Shown here piece after piece: positions 24,704 through 34,427 of a DNA stretch of 59,204 nucleotides (position 1 is the stretch's first letter; the number at the start of each line of letters is the position of its first letter). The notes beneath the pieces were generated by a model. The model was not told the origin of the DNA, searched no databases, and saw only the letters and a program-made list of their open reading frames with translations. A program made the position numbers and the translations under genes. The stretch is from an uncultured bacterium (GTDB taxonomy: Bacteria > Patescibacteriota > Microgenomatia > UBA1400 > UBA12108): positions 1-59,204 of the forward strand of contig CAJAUT010000023.1 in the NCBI GenBank assembly GCA_903945195.1. Direction: 5' to 3'.

Positions 24704-25972
24704 TTACTCGTAGCGAAGCGCGTCTATTGGGTTGAGGGACGCTGCTCTCTTGGCTGGGAAGATACCAGTAATTAATCCAATAGCTAGGGAAAATACTAAT
24801 ACAAGAATGTAAAACCATGGTGGAGTATAAAAGATATTTACTGCTTGACCACCCATAGCCAAGGCAAATATCTTTACGATAATGCTTAAAATATTTGTCA
24901 CGACAAATCCAAGTAATAGTCCACCAATGCCACCACCCAAACCCATGATGATTGATTCTGTTAAAAACATATACTGAATATCTTTTGATGTAGCTCCAAT
25001 GGTGCGCATGATTCCGATCTCTCTAGTGCGCTCCAACAAAGAAACTGTCATTGTATTGATCATCCCAATTGAAGCGATAATGAGGGCTATAACACCGATC
25101 ACAGTAAAAGTGATTTGGGTGACCCGAAAAATATTATTGATTTGAGTGAGCGTGTCCGTCATGGCTGATACCATAAAACCACGAGACGAAACATTGTCCC
25201 TGATTTCATTTAATTTTGCTTGGTTTTCGGCTTTTACTTTTGCGGCGCGATATTCGTTTTGATCTAATCCATCAAAATATTTGAGAGGTAAATAGATGTA
25301 GTTACTATCGTCGGAAATTATACCTACGATTGTCAGCTGTTCAGGAATCTCTACAACGGATGATTCAAGTAAGGCAGCTGAAGCGGTAGAATTAGCGCTA
25401 CCTGAAAGTGAGTCACCAAAAAATATATTTGGTTTAATAAATGAAAGTCGAAGCTTGGCGCCAAGTGCTGTTTGTTCTTCTATACCAAAAAGTGACAAAA
25501 TAGCAGATGAAACGACGATCTGACTCTCGCCATCTTTGTATAGTTCACCTTTGTCGGCTTTGATATTTGAAAGACTAAAAAACCTAGGATCAGCTCCGTA
25601 TGTGAGAGTTTGAGTTTTGATGTCGTTGTAGACTATTTCTGCTGGCAAAGACTTTGAGGCGCTAATTTCAGATACTCCATCCATACTCTTTATTTCAGCT
25701 AATACAGTATCTGTAAGCTTGATTACGTCTCTAATTTCTGTATTTGGCAACACATCCAAACTGAGCAGAGATTCACTACTGGTAATATTTCCTATCACGA
25801 GTTTTTGTAAACCGAAAGTCAAAGATACCAGTATATATACGACTGCAATACCTATACCGACGCCCAGTATTGTAAGAAAAGTTCGATATTTTTTTGCTTT
25901 CAATCTCTCTAAAGTTAGATCTACTACGTCGCTAAAATACATATCTGCTTGAAAAATTTTTATTTGTTTCAT
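24704..25972 (-). CDS. MacB-like ABC transporter permease (second system)
   Basis: A 422-residue FtsX/MacB-type permease. An N-terminal membrane segment at about 30-52 is followed by a large extracellular MacB-like domain (about 55-270), then three membrane helices towards the C-terminus with the EIGIMRTIGAT coupling motif and the closing AASLNPIDALRYE. Such permeases drive export or mechanical work outside the membrane by ATP hydrolysis and do not move substrates through a channel in the usual way. It overlaps its ATPase gene (25969) by 4 nt. It follows the giant surface protein and may act on it. Confidence 0.88.
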   Translation of the reverse strand: MKQIKIFQADMYFSDVVDLTLERLKAKKYRTFLTILGVGIGIAVVYILVSLTFGLQKLVIGNITSSESLLSLDVLPNTEIRDVIKLTDTVLAEIKSMDGVSEISASKSLPAEIVYNDIKTQTLTYGADPRFFSLSNIKADKGELYKDGESQIVVSSAILSLFGIEEQTALGAKLRLSFIKPNIFFGDSLSGSANSTASAALLESSVVEIPEQLTIVGIISDDSNYIYLPLKYFDGLDQNEYRAAKVKAENQAKLNEIRDNVSSRGFMVSAMTDTLTQINNIFRVTQITFTVIGVIALIIASIGMINTMTVSLLERTREIGIMRTIGATSKDIQYMFLTESIIMGLGGGIGGLLLGFVVTNILSIIVKIFALAMGGQAVNIFYTPPWFYILVLVFSLAIGLITGIFPAKRAASLNPIDALRYE

Positions 25973-26979
25973 GATAGAAGCTCCATCATACTTTCAAAAT
26001 TGTCTGCTATGTGGTGCGCTGTAGACCTATACATTCCTGCACCGCCTTCTGTAAGGGGTTTATCTAGATTTTCAAATAGTTCATGCTGATCTATATCTCC
26101 AGCTTTCCTTGCTGCCAAAAAATTCATTGTTCTAGTCAATTCTTCTTGCTCAAACGAATCTAGTTGTGAAGAAGATAGTAGTAGATGTAAGACCCGAAGT
26201 AGTTTTCTGTCTAAAGGCTTTTTAGTATTTTTTAGGGTCATTTCAAATATTGATTCTTTGTTACTTTTTACGTGAGATACTGTAGTGGATTTTTTCACTG
26301 TTTCTTTTATCACTGATCCATCTACGATATGAATAATGCGATCAGCGTATTTTGAGAGAGATAAATCATGGGTGACGATGAGCGTAGTATTGTGATATTT
26401 GCGGTTTAGCCCAAGTAGTAAATTCATGACATTGTGAGTAGCTACGGAGTCTAAATTGCCTGTAGGTTCATCAGCTATCACGATGGGAGGATTGCTGATC
26501 AAGGCTCTCATGATACCAATTCTTTGTTGTTGGCCACCTGATATTTCACTTGGCAAACGATGGGCTAGTTGTGATAACTCAAAATCTGCCAAGATTTTTT
26601 TTGCTTTTGCGTCTCTTTCTATTTTTGGGACTTTTGCAAATATGAGAGGTAGGGTGATATTTTGCATTACAGAAAATGAAGGTATTAAATTGTAAGCTTG
26701 AAAAACCATACCAATCTTTTGTTGATGAAAGATAGCTCTTTCAGATTCCGAGATGTGATTGATATTGTTGCCATCAATAATAATATTGCCTGAAGTGGGA
26801 GTTTCTAGACCATTGAGAATATTTAGTAATGTAGATTTTCCAGAACCTGATGGACCAAAAATTATTACAAATTCTCCAGCATATATTTGGATATCCATGC
26901 CACGCAAAACTTTAGTGAGACTATCCCCTGCTCCGAAATTTTTGACTAAATTTTGTGTTTGTATTGCTATGTCTGTCAT
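25969..26979 (-). CDS. LolD/MacB-type ABC ATPase with C-terminal extension (second system)
   Basis: A 336-residue ATP-binding protein. Walker A is GPSGSGKS, the Q-loop region is VFQAYNLIPS, the signature is SGGQQQR, Walker B is IVIADEPTG, and the H-loop is VTHD. A family member normally ends near residue 225. Here about 105 further residues of predicted helices follow (LHLLLSSSQLDSFEQEELTR and RSTAHHIADNFESMMELL). I start at the ATG at 26979, which overlaps the giant-protein stop (ATGA). The frame also opens at an ATG five codons earlier. It energises the permease 25972-24704. Confidence 0.9.
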   Translation of the reverse strand: MTDIAIQTQNLVKNFGAGDSLTKVLRGMDIQIYAGEFVIIFGPSGSGKSTLLNILNGLETPTSGNIIIDGNNINHISESERAIFHQQKIGMVFQAYNLIPSFSVMQNITLPLIFAKVPKIERDAKAKKILADFELSQLAHRLPSEISGGQQQRIGIMRALISNPPIVIADEPTGNLDSVATHNVMNLLLGLNRKYHNTTLIVTHDLSLSKYADRIIHIVDGSVIKETVKKSTTVSHVKSNKESIFEMTLKNTKKPLDRKLLRVLHLLLSSSQLDSFEQEELTRTMNFLAARKAGDIDQHELFENLDKPLTEGGAGMYRSTAHHIADNFESMMELLS

Positions 26980-29900
26980 GGCTTGTTCATCCATCCAAAT
27001 GAGCTTTGGAGATTTTGAATAATTAAATCGAGTGCCGACACTTCTTTTTGCGGAGTAAGTAGCACGTAAGCTTCTGACTCACTTTGGTTGCTGGCGTAAT
27101 CTTTGGAAACTACGCGATATCTATAAACACTACCTGGCTTAAGTCCAGATATAACTACAATATGATTTTGGACAAAATCATCGTTTTCAACAGATGATTG
27201 CTCGTAATTGCCACTACCTGCACCGAGAGAATATTGCACTAGACTAGAAGTGGGCTCGTTTGTAGTCCAAGTAATCACAGTCTGGACTTTATTTTGTCCA
27301 GAGATAATAGTACTACGATTGTTCACTCCAGTGATCACAGGTCCTTCCGTATCATCCCCTGTACTGAATGAGTATTGGTCTGATCTAGCTAGATTGCCTG
27401 CCTCGTCAGAAATTAGGACATTAAACGAATACATCGTGCCTGGATAGAGATTTTCTAGATCGGCAGAATGTACAGAGACAAGACTAGAATTTGAGTATTT
27501 TCTAGTTTCTCTTGTACTTGTATTTATATATTCGATAACTGTAGTGGTGGGGATAGCCGTAATCCAGGAGATACTGGCGATATTTGCATTTTTGTTTGTG
27601 ATTTTGATACCGGTAATACCTGGAAGACTAGTCGTAAATTCGGCTTTAGCTGATATCACATAATTACCATTAACGTCGACTGATTTAACCTGATATTCAT
27701 ATGATGTGGCTGCAGTCAAATTAGAGAGGATGACTGAATGTGAAGAGAGGAAGGAGGTTGATCCGGAATTTGAAGGAGAATCTAAGCTATTTTTGACTTT
27801 ATAAAATACTTCACTGGTTGATTTTTTGGTAGTATCCCATCCTACTACTACTGAAGTCGCGGTGATGTCTGTGATAGTGGCTCCACTTGAAGTGATAGCT
27901 GGTGCGTTTGAACCTGATGAACTACCGGTAACCCCCAGCAAGTCAACGCTACTTTGGACAGTAGTTGAGAAGGTGGCGTCACCTGAGCTATTTGTATTAC
28001 CAGCTTTATCTACTACGGTAACTCTGTAATGATAGGTAGTTTCTGGTGATAAACCAATGACAGTGACACTCTTGCTTGTTTTATAATCATGATTACCTTC
28101 TGCAATACCTCTCTCGTAGCTAGATGATTCACCGTACTCAACTTTTCCATCTGCATCTTCATTTGTACTCCAGGATATTTTTGCTGAACTAGGTGTAACA
28201 CTACTGACCGATATATCACTAATTGAAGGAGCTGTAGTATCTGTTGAAATCAAGGTTATTGCTGAGGTGGTAAATGAGTAGTTTGGGGAAGTGCTAGAAT
28301 TATTATTTGAATCAACAGAAATGACATGATAATTGTAAGTAGTATCTACAGTTAAATCTGAGATCGTCAATGCATGGCCAAATACGAAAGATGCCGAAGT
28401 GGTAGCGCTGCCATAAGAGCTATCTAGCGAATATTCGACGCGCGAGTTACTTTCCTCCGTAGTTGACCATGAGATCCCAGCCTGAGTCTCCCCTACCACT
28501 GCCTTGATATCGGAAATCACGGGACCCGATGTATCTGCGAGCGTAGAGAATGATTGGGTAGATGAATCTTCGATAATTGATTTATTGTTTAAGGCGTCCG
28601 CTGAGATCACCCTGTAATAATAAGAAGTATTGGGAACCAAATTTGATAACACAATAGAGTGAGAAGTCCCCATCGAGATCGAGCCCACTTCATTTGAATA
28701 ACTAGTGTTTGTGGAATAACCAATTGTAGAGTCTGAAAGCTCATCCGTGGTCCAGGTAAATGTAGCGGTAGTTGTAGTAATATTACTTACCACAATGTTT
28801 GTAACATTTGGAGCGGTAAAGTCTCCGCCACCTGAACCATCTGGAGTTAAGCCAACACCAGACCTAGACGAAGAACCGGAGTTTTGAATAGGCGAGTTTA
28901 CATCTGACTCATTGCCATGACTATCTACAATGGTGATTTTGTAGTAATACGTGATTGCACTATCTAATCCCTGATCGAGATAATAGTTTTGGGCTCTAGT
29001 ACCTATCTGAGTGAGAGGCGTGTAGGTTGCACCGTCTGTAGATCTATACAGTTGATAATAACTAAATCCATTTACTGGAACCGTGGCAACTACCCAGGAA
29101 GTAAAGAGGCGCCACTCATGAGTATCTGGATTACTACCATCTTGAATTAATAAACTAGATAGTCGTGTTGGGCTCTGTGTAGAAATGGTACTAGACTCGT
29201 TGCCATATGCATCTTTGTAACGTACATATACAGTCGATGGATCTCCGCTAAATGTCCAGGTAATAGGTGTAGAGTAGGCAGTCCAATTACCTGAATCTAC
29301 ATTTACTCCATCCGAAGAGAGATCAATATTGTTACTAGCTTTGTAATATAGGGCATTCCCATCTGTAGATGATAGAGTAATTTGGCCCAATCTTTTGTTT
29401 ATATAAATATCATTGTTTATAGGTGCTTTTGTGTCTAACGTAATAGAACTTTTAGAATCTGACCCAATTTGGTTGGCTATATTGCCATCATTGACTAATA
29501 TTTTGATTTTTGCGGTTGTGGTTTCTAGGATTGATATATCACTACTTGGCGTCCAAGTAACACTCTTGGTCCCAATTTTTGAGATACTGCCAAAATCTCC
29601 AGATAATGATGGAGATGGAGCTACAAACCAAACTACACTGCCAGCAACATGAGCCGTGGCTGTTGTACCATTTGCAGCTCTAGTAATACCTGTTAATGAA
29701 TTTCCTGATTTGCCAGAATATGAAATCATCTCATTGTCTAAAAGAATAGTACCTAAAGAAGGCAAGCTTGTCGCACTAGAGACCCCAAGATTTGCTACTG
29801 AGTCAATAACATAATCTGAATTTGTAGTTTGACCAATATCAGCTGCTAAATAACTGGTAACTATTGCCTCTTCTGGGTCTGAAATAGTATATGTCACGTT

Positions 29901-32165
29901 TATAGTACCAATAGCAGATAATGTAGGTGTATTTGTGATTGCAACAGTTGGTGGAGTGTTAACCACGTAAGTGATAGTGACATCAGATACTGTGGGGATA
30001 TTTGCATCGTTTGTTGCAGCTGAAAAAATAATTTTGTATTTATACCATTGATCATTTGAGCCATCTCTTTGTGTAGAATGAATATCTTCTCCACCTGTTG
30101 GATCGGTAAAATAAGTACCTGCCCCACTAGGTCCTAGCCAATCTGACCATGTGCCTGGGCTACCCGAACCATTGTCTGGGGCAGTGGCGAGTTGAAGTTT
30201 GACATCGGTGCCAGCAGGCAAATTTTCGGTCCAATGAAGATCATAAACAAGTGTTGCAGGATCACTAGTGTTGAATGGTGTAGAGACAAGCTCCCCGCCA
30301 CTAGCCTTTATTACTTTGGTACCCTGGGATCCTGCATTGTAACCTGTACCTCCGGCCAGATTGACAGTACCACTATAACTATAGTCGCCACTATAGTAGA
30401 TGGCGACTCGACCACCACCACCACCACCTGTATAACTTGGGTGGCCGTTACCACCAACTACACTGAGTTGTCCACTGCCAGTAATAGAGTGAGCTATGAG
30501 ATAAATGCTTCCCCCGGCTCCACCTGCTTTATTTTCCCAAGATCCATTGTCTCCGTTTGCATTAATTGATCCTGAGACAGTAAGATTACCAAAAATATTA
30601 AATTTTATTGCTCCACCACCACTACCGCCATTCCACGCCCATGCACCGCCAGAACCAATTCTTGTCGGTTCATATATAGAGCCATATACTGCGCCACCAC
30701 TGCCATTTGGTCCGTCCCCACCTCGTCCACCATAACCTCCACCACCCGCACGATCAATCCGACCAATGCCGGTACCGACACCATCCCCGTAACCACCAGC
30801 AAAACCTTTGTAATTGACATTGATAGAGCCACTACTACTAAGAGTTGTGTCACCGAGGACTGTGAGATCGATCGCGTATTGCTGAGTAGCAGTATTGTTG
30901 GAATGTGTCAGGATACCACCGATTGTGAGACCACTATAAGTACGTGGTATATTGGCATACAGCTTGGACCCAAGTGGGATATTGACAGTCCCGCCACCGC
31001 TAAAGGGAACCATAATACCTGAGACGCTATCGTCTACAATTACACCATTTGTGCTCCAATCTAGACTTGAGTAGCTGACATTTGTAGTACTCACAATTTC
31101 GGCTTGCGCATTATTTTTTATTGTTAAATTGTTGAGTACTAAAACACCCAGTGGTGTATAGCCAGAAAGAGGGAAATCACTCATTGGTAAATTATTATTA
31201 TTAATAATTAGGTCTCCATTTGCTTGACCGCTTGGTTTTTTGTAGATAGTACCAGCTCCACCTGAGCGGTAGCCGCTGGCCCCGTAACTAGTGAGAGATC
31301 CAGAGTGAGTAAGACTTGTGTAGTAGAGTGCAATCCTCCCACCAGAGCCACCACCAACATACGACACATCCCCCGTACCCCCATTTGCAGAGATCGATCC
31401 AGATCCTGCAATGGTTCCAGCCGTGAGATAGATACTTCCCCCGGCTCCACCTGCTTTATTTTCCCAAGATCCATTGTCTCCGTTTGCATTAATTGATCCT
31501 GAGACAGTAAGATTACCAAAAATATTAAATTTTATTGCTCCACCACCACTACCCCCTTGTCCTGCCCAAGCCCCACCTGATCCCAAAGTGACTGGAGCAG
31601 TAGTAGAGCCATAGGAACCACCTCCAGCACCTACTGGCCCAGCACCTCCGACACCACCATGACCACCCCCACCGCCACGATCGGTACCTGTCCCGGTACC
31701 TGCACCATATCCAGCAATGTATCCTTGTCCTGCAGCATCTATTGATCCCACAATCGTCCCATTTCCAGATATTACATTTATAAAAATTGTCGCGATGATG
31801 CTACTACTACTATTTACATGGGTAATACTAGCTCCTGTGTATACATTTAAATCACCTGCATCCAATATAAGTGCACCATTTGCAATGGCGTCGTAATTGA
31901 AATTTAATATTGGGGTAGTGCCGCCCCCATTTTGACCAACAGTCAAAGAATTGATCGTAGTGGTTGCGGCGATATTTACAGTAACATTTTGATTTATCGT
32001 GACATCATCATCGGCCGTAGGAAGAGCATTGGCGCTCCAATTATTGGCGTCTGACCAATTGGCTGTAGCGGCACCCCCATCCCAAGAAACTGCGGCAGCA
32101 CTAGCACGACTAGGATTTAATATGATGATAAATAATGCGATGAAAAATAGTAAGAGTTTTTTCAT
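26976..32165 (-). CDS. giant secreted protein: Gly-rich beta repeats and fibronectin type III domains
   Basis: A 1729-residue secreted protein with a signal peptide at about 1-24 (ending ASA). The N-terminal part (about 25-700) is Gly/Ser-rich and contains GGSGGG-type stretches, probably a beta-helix. The 119-bp DNA repeats (30508-30626, 31435-31553) give the same sequence twice, including GGGAIKFNIFGNLTVSG. A middle beta-sandwich region carries Ig/cadherin-like segments. From about 1150 to 1690 there are at least five fibronectin III-like domains (motif: T-S-A-x-I-S-W-x-T-x-E and YxYRV). No LPxTG or C-terminal helix is visible. Its ATG overlaps the upstream gene and its stop overlaps the ABC ATPase, so all are coupled. 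It is likely an adhesin or matrix protein. Confidence 0.88.
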   Translation of the reverse strand: MKKLLLFFIALFIIILNPSRASAAAVSWDGGAATANWSDANNWSANALPTADDDVTINQNVTVNIAATTTINSLTVGQNGGGTTPILNFNYDAIANGALILDAGDLNVYTGASITHVNSSSSIIATIFINVISGNGTIVGSIDAAGQGYIAGYGAGTGTGTDRGGGGGHGGVGGAGPVGAGGGSYGSTTAPVTLGSGGAWAGQGGSGGGAIKFNIFGNLTVSGSINANGDNGSWENKAGGAGGSIYLTAGTIAGSGSISANGGTGDVSYVGGGSGGRIALYYTSLTHSGSLTSYGASGYRSGGAGTIYKKPSGQANGDLIINNNNLPMSDFPLSGYTPLGVLVLNNLTIKNNAQAEIVSTTNVSYSSLDWSTNGVIVDDSVSGIMVPFSGGGTVNIPLGSKLYANIPRTYSGLTIGGILTHSNNTATQQYAIDLTVLGDTTLSSSGSINVNYKGFAGGYGDGVGTGIGRIDRAGGGGYGGRGGDGPNGSGGAVYGSIYEPTRIGSGGAWAWNGGSGGGAIKFNIFGNLTVSGSINANGDNGSWENKAGGAGGSIYLIAHSITGSGQLSVVGGNGHPSYTGGGGGGRVAIYYSGDYSYSGTVNLAGGTGYNAGSQGTKVIKASGGELVSTPFNTSDPATLVYDLHWTENLPAGTDVKLQLATAPDNGSGSPGTWSDWLGPSGAGTYFTDPTGGEDIHSTQRDGSNDQWYKYKIIFSAATNDANIPTVSDVTITYVVNTPPTVAITNTPTLSAIGTINVTYTISDPEEAIVTSYLAADIGQTTNSDYVIDSVANLGVSSATSLPSLGTILLDNEMISYSGKSGNSLTGITRAANGTTATAHVAGSVVWFVAPSPSLSGDFGSISKIGTKSVTWTPSSDISILETTTAKIKILVNDGNIANQIGSDSKSSITLDTKAPINNDIYINKRLGQITLSSTDGNALYYKASNNIDLSSDGVNVDSGNWTAYSTPITWTFSGDPSTVYVRYKDAYGNESSTISTQSPTRLSSLLIQDGSNPDTHEWRLFTSWVVATVPVNGFSYYQLYRSTDGATYTPLTQIGTRAQNYYLDQGLDSAITYYYKITIVDSHGNESDVNSPIQNSGSSSRSGVGLTPDGSGGGDFTAPNVTNIVVSNITTTTATFTWTTDELSDSTIGYSTNTSYSNEVGSISMGTSHSIVLSNLVPNTSYYYRVISADALNNKSIIEDSSTQSFSTLADTSGPVISDIKAVVGETQAGISWSTTEESNSRVEYSLDSSYGSATTSASFVFGHALTISDLTVDTTYNYHVISVDSNNNSSTSPNYSFTTSAITLISTDTTAPSISDISVSSVTPSSAKISWSTNEDADGKVEYGESSSYERGIAEGNHDYKTSKSVTVIGLSPETTYHYRVTVVDKAGNTNSSGDATFSTTVQSSVDLLGVTGSSSGSNAPAITSSGATITDITATSVVVGWDTTKKSTSEVFYKVKNSLDSPSNSGSTSFLSSHSVILSNLTAATSYEYQVKSVDVNGNYVISAKAEFTTSLPGITGIKITNKNANIASISWITAIPTTTVIEYINTSTRETRKYSNSSLVSVHSADLENLYPGTMYSFNVLISDEAGNLARSDQYSFSTGDDTEGPVITGVNNRSTIISGQNKVQTVITWTTNEPTSSLVQYSLGAGSGNYEQSSVENDDFVQNHIVVISGLKPGSVYRYRVVSKDYASNQSESEAYVLLTPQKEVSALDLIIQNLQSSFGWMNKP
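30508..30626. repeat. 119-bp direct repeat, copy 1, inside the giant gene
   Basis: Identical to 31435-31553. The copies lie 927 bp apart (309 codons), so recombination would delete or add exactly that length in frame. Confidence 0.9.
31435..31553. repeat. 119-bp direct repeat, copy 2, inside the giant gene
   Basis: Identical to 30508-30626, including silent positions. It encodes a segment ending in NIFGNLTVSGSINANGDNG-like residues. Confidence 0.9.
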
Positions 32166-32482
32166 GGTTGAGTGATTGTGATATTTAGTTTTACTTCCCC
32201 AGCCGTGCCCGTGTTTACACCATCTGTTTTAGAATAATATTTTGTCCAGCCAGATAGATTGGTATCATTGATAGTAGTGATAGTATCTGCCCCACCAGAC
32301 CAATCTGTTTGTACGAAATCTTTACTCAGCGCACTTACTATAGACTTGGTTACGATAATCGATACTAGTACCAAGAATAGAGCTGTAGTTACAGAAATAA
32401 TTGGACGGTATTTAAATCGTACAGTTACGCCTTTTGATCTAGTCTTGACCCAATAATTGAAACTCCTGATAAAACTGGCCAT
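32162..32482 (-). CDS. small membrane-anchored protein ahead of the giant surface protein
   Basis: A 106-residue protein with a basic N-terminus (about 1-28), a membrane helix at about 30-50 (VTTALFLVLVSIIVTKSIV) and an extracellular tail. The tail (FVQTDWSGGADTIT...GWTKYYSKTDGV...GEVKLNI) has the motif style I associate with the start of large CPR surface proteins. It may act as an anchor or chaperone for the next protein. Its stop overlaps the giant-gene start (ATGA), which implies coupled translation. It starts 23 nt after the first permease gene. Confidence 0.7.
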   Translation of the reverse strand: MASFIRSFNYWVKTRSKGVTVRFKYRPIISVTTALFLVLVSIIVTKSIVSALSKDFVQTDWSGGADTITTINDTNLSGWTKYYSKTDGVNTGTAGEVKLNITITQP

Positions 32483-32505
32483 AACTAAACTATATCAGAA
32501 AAAGA

Positions 32506-33720
32506 CTACTCGTAGCGTAGGGCTTCAATTGGAGATAACTTGGCGGCTTTTTGTGCTGGATACACTCCAAAAATAATACCCGTAGCTAAAGAGACGGCAA
32601 ATGCCAAAAGAATCGAACTCATGGCAGGAGTAGCGGGGAAAAATGGCCTGATTGCTAGGGAGCCTAAAACACCCAAGAGAATACCTATCAAACCTCCAAC
32701 TGTCGAGATCACGGCTGACTCTATGAGGAACTGGATCATGATATTGTTTGGGGTAGCCCCAAGTGCTTTGCGCAGACCGATTTCTTTTGTACGCTCAGAT
32801 ACGGCCACAAGCATAATGTTCATGATACCGATACCACCTACGACTAGTGAGATGGCGGCAATGCCCGCAAGGCCAGTGGTTAAAACTCCTAAAATTGTTT
32901 GGATAGTTTTCAAGATTTCGCTTTGGTCGGTGACAGAAAAATCTTTAGAGTCTAGATGTTTGATGAGAGTTGATTCTATCAATGCCCTGGTCCTAGGTAG
33001 AGATTCTTTAGTAGCTGACTGCACCATGATCTGCATTACTTTCTCAGCCCCAAAGGCGATTTTGGCTGTGGTGATTGGGACGTACATAAAACTATCGATG
33101 TCTGGACCACCAAAAGAACCAGCTGCCTTGGCTTCGGCTACACCTACGACTTCGAAACGTAATTTATTTATAGTCATGAGTTTGCCTACTGGATTTACAC
33201 CAGGGAAAAGTTTGTCGGCAATTTTACTGCCGATTACCGCCACTTTACGGTTACCAGCTAAATCTCCTTCTGTTAGAAATCTGCCTTTGGCAGCTTTGGT
33301 ATTGCGAACTTCTGAGTACCCTGGAGTAGTGCCTACGACCATGCCAGACCTTTTACCCTCACTAGTACGAGCTTCACCATTGTTACCAGTAAGTGGTACT
33401 GCCAAAGTGATGGGGTAACCTGCACGACCAAGAGCCTTACTATCATCTTCACTCAGCTTGGAAGTGGCAAAACTAAGAGCTGCTCCTTGCTGATCAAAAC
33501 CTCCATCACTATTTACGATTTCTCCTGGAGTAACAATAAGTAGATTGCTACCTAGTTCTTTAAATTGCTGTTCGACAAAGACAGTCAAACCATTACCTAT
33601 TGCAGTAAGTAGGATGACTGATAGCACGCCGATGACGACGCCAAGCATCGTCAAAAATGAACGTGTTTTGTTGCGCGAAATTGAGATAAAAGATGATTTG
33701 GCGAGGATAGATATTTTCAT
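32506..33720 (-). CDS. MacB-like ABC transporter permease (first system)
   Basis: A 404-residue permease. Membrane segment at about 18-42, MacB-type periplasmic domain to about 270, then three membrane helices. The coupling sequence TKEIGLRKALGATP and terminal KLSPIEALRYE are the usual MacB/FtsX signatures. The start overlaps the ATPase stop (ATGA). With the membrane fusion protein and ATPase upstream it forms a complete MacA-MacB-type unit, but a Gram-positive-like envelope would have no outer-membrane channel for it. Confidence 0.92.
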   Translation of the reverse strand: MKISILAKSSFISISRNKTRSFLTMLGVVIGVLSVILLTAIGNGLTVFVEQQFKELGSNLLIVTPGEIVNSDGGFDQQGAALSFATSKLSEDDSKALGRAGYPITLAVPLTGNNGEARTSEGKRSGMVVGTTPGYSEVRNTKAAKGRFLTEGDLAGNRKVAVIGSKIADKLFPGVNPVGKLMTINKLRFEVVGVAEAKAAGSFGGPDIDSFMYVPITTAKIAFGAEKVMQIMVQSATKESLPRTRALIESTLIKHLDSKDFSVTDQSEILKTIQTILGVLTTGLAGIAAISLVVGGIGIMNIMLVAVSERTKEIGLRKALGATPNNIMIQFLIESAVISTVGGLIGILLGVLGSLAIRPFFPATPAMSSILLAFAVSLATGIIFGVYPAQKAAKLSPIEALRYE

Positions 33721-34427
33721 ATTTTTTTCTGGGTGTCGGAAACTATATTTCCATCAAATATTTTAATGGTACGATTTGCCATTTTAGCTAGTTCTAAGTC
33801 GTGGGTCACGATGACAATGGTCCGGCCTTCGGCGTTTAATTTTTTCAAAATTTCTACAACTTCGTGACCACTTTTACTATCTAAATTGCCTGTTGGTTCA
33901 TCGGCAAAAATGACGGCTGGATCATTTATGAGCGCACGGGCAATAGCTACTCTTTGCTGCTGACCACCCGAGAGTTGGTTGGGATAATTTTTGAGTCTTT
34001 CACCTAGCCCAAGATCGGTTAAAAGTTTTTTGGCATAAACAGATTTGTCACCACCATCTTCGTTGTAAAGAGTAGGCAGTAAGACATTTTCAAGCGCTGA
34101 AGTACGAGATAATAAATTGAACTGCTGAAAAATAAAACCAATATATTTATTGCGGAGTTTTGAAGCCTCTACTTCGGTAAGTGAAGAAGCATCATGTCCA
34201 GCTAGAGTGACTGTGCCACTAGTTTGTTGATCTAGGAGTCCCATGATATGCATGAGCGTGGACTTGCCGGACCCTGATGGTCCTACGATGGCCACTAGTT
34301 CTCCACTAGTGATTGTGACAGAGATATCTCCAAGTACGATCAGATCTTCCTCACCCAAATTGTAGACTTTGGAAACATGGCTAAGAGACAAGACTGCCTG
34401 CGATTTTTTACTTTTTGGAGTAGACAT
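33717..34427 (-). CDS. MacB/LolD-type ABC ATPase (first system)
   Basis: A 236-residue ABC ATPase. Walker A is GPSGSGKS, the Q-loop region is FIFQQFNLLS, the signature is LSGGQQQR, Walker B is VIFADEPTG, the H-loop is VTHD. This matches the LolD/MacB class. I start at the ATG at 34427 (MSTPKSKK) because GAGG lies six bases upstream; a GTG two codons earlier is also in frame. It overlaps the end of the membrane-fusion gene by 20 nt. It drives the permease at 33720-32506. Confidence 0.93.
   Translation of the reverse strand: MSTPKSKKSQAVLSLSHVSKVYNLGEEDLIVLGDISVTITSGELVAIVGPSGSGKSTLMHIMGLLDQQTSGTVTLAGHDASSLTEVEASKLRNKYIGFIFQQFNLLSRTSALENVLLPTLYNEDGGDKSVYAKKLLTDLGLGERLKNYPNQLSGGQQQRVAIARALINDPAVIFADEPTGNLDSKSGHEVVEILKKLNAEGRTIVIVTHDLELAKMANRTIKIFDGNIVSDTQKKI

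Noticed and set aside
24690-24818. Longer start of the small membrane gene after the permease
   Set aside because: The extension overlaps the permease gene and adds no conserved sequence; the signal-anchor begins at the ATG at 24689.
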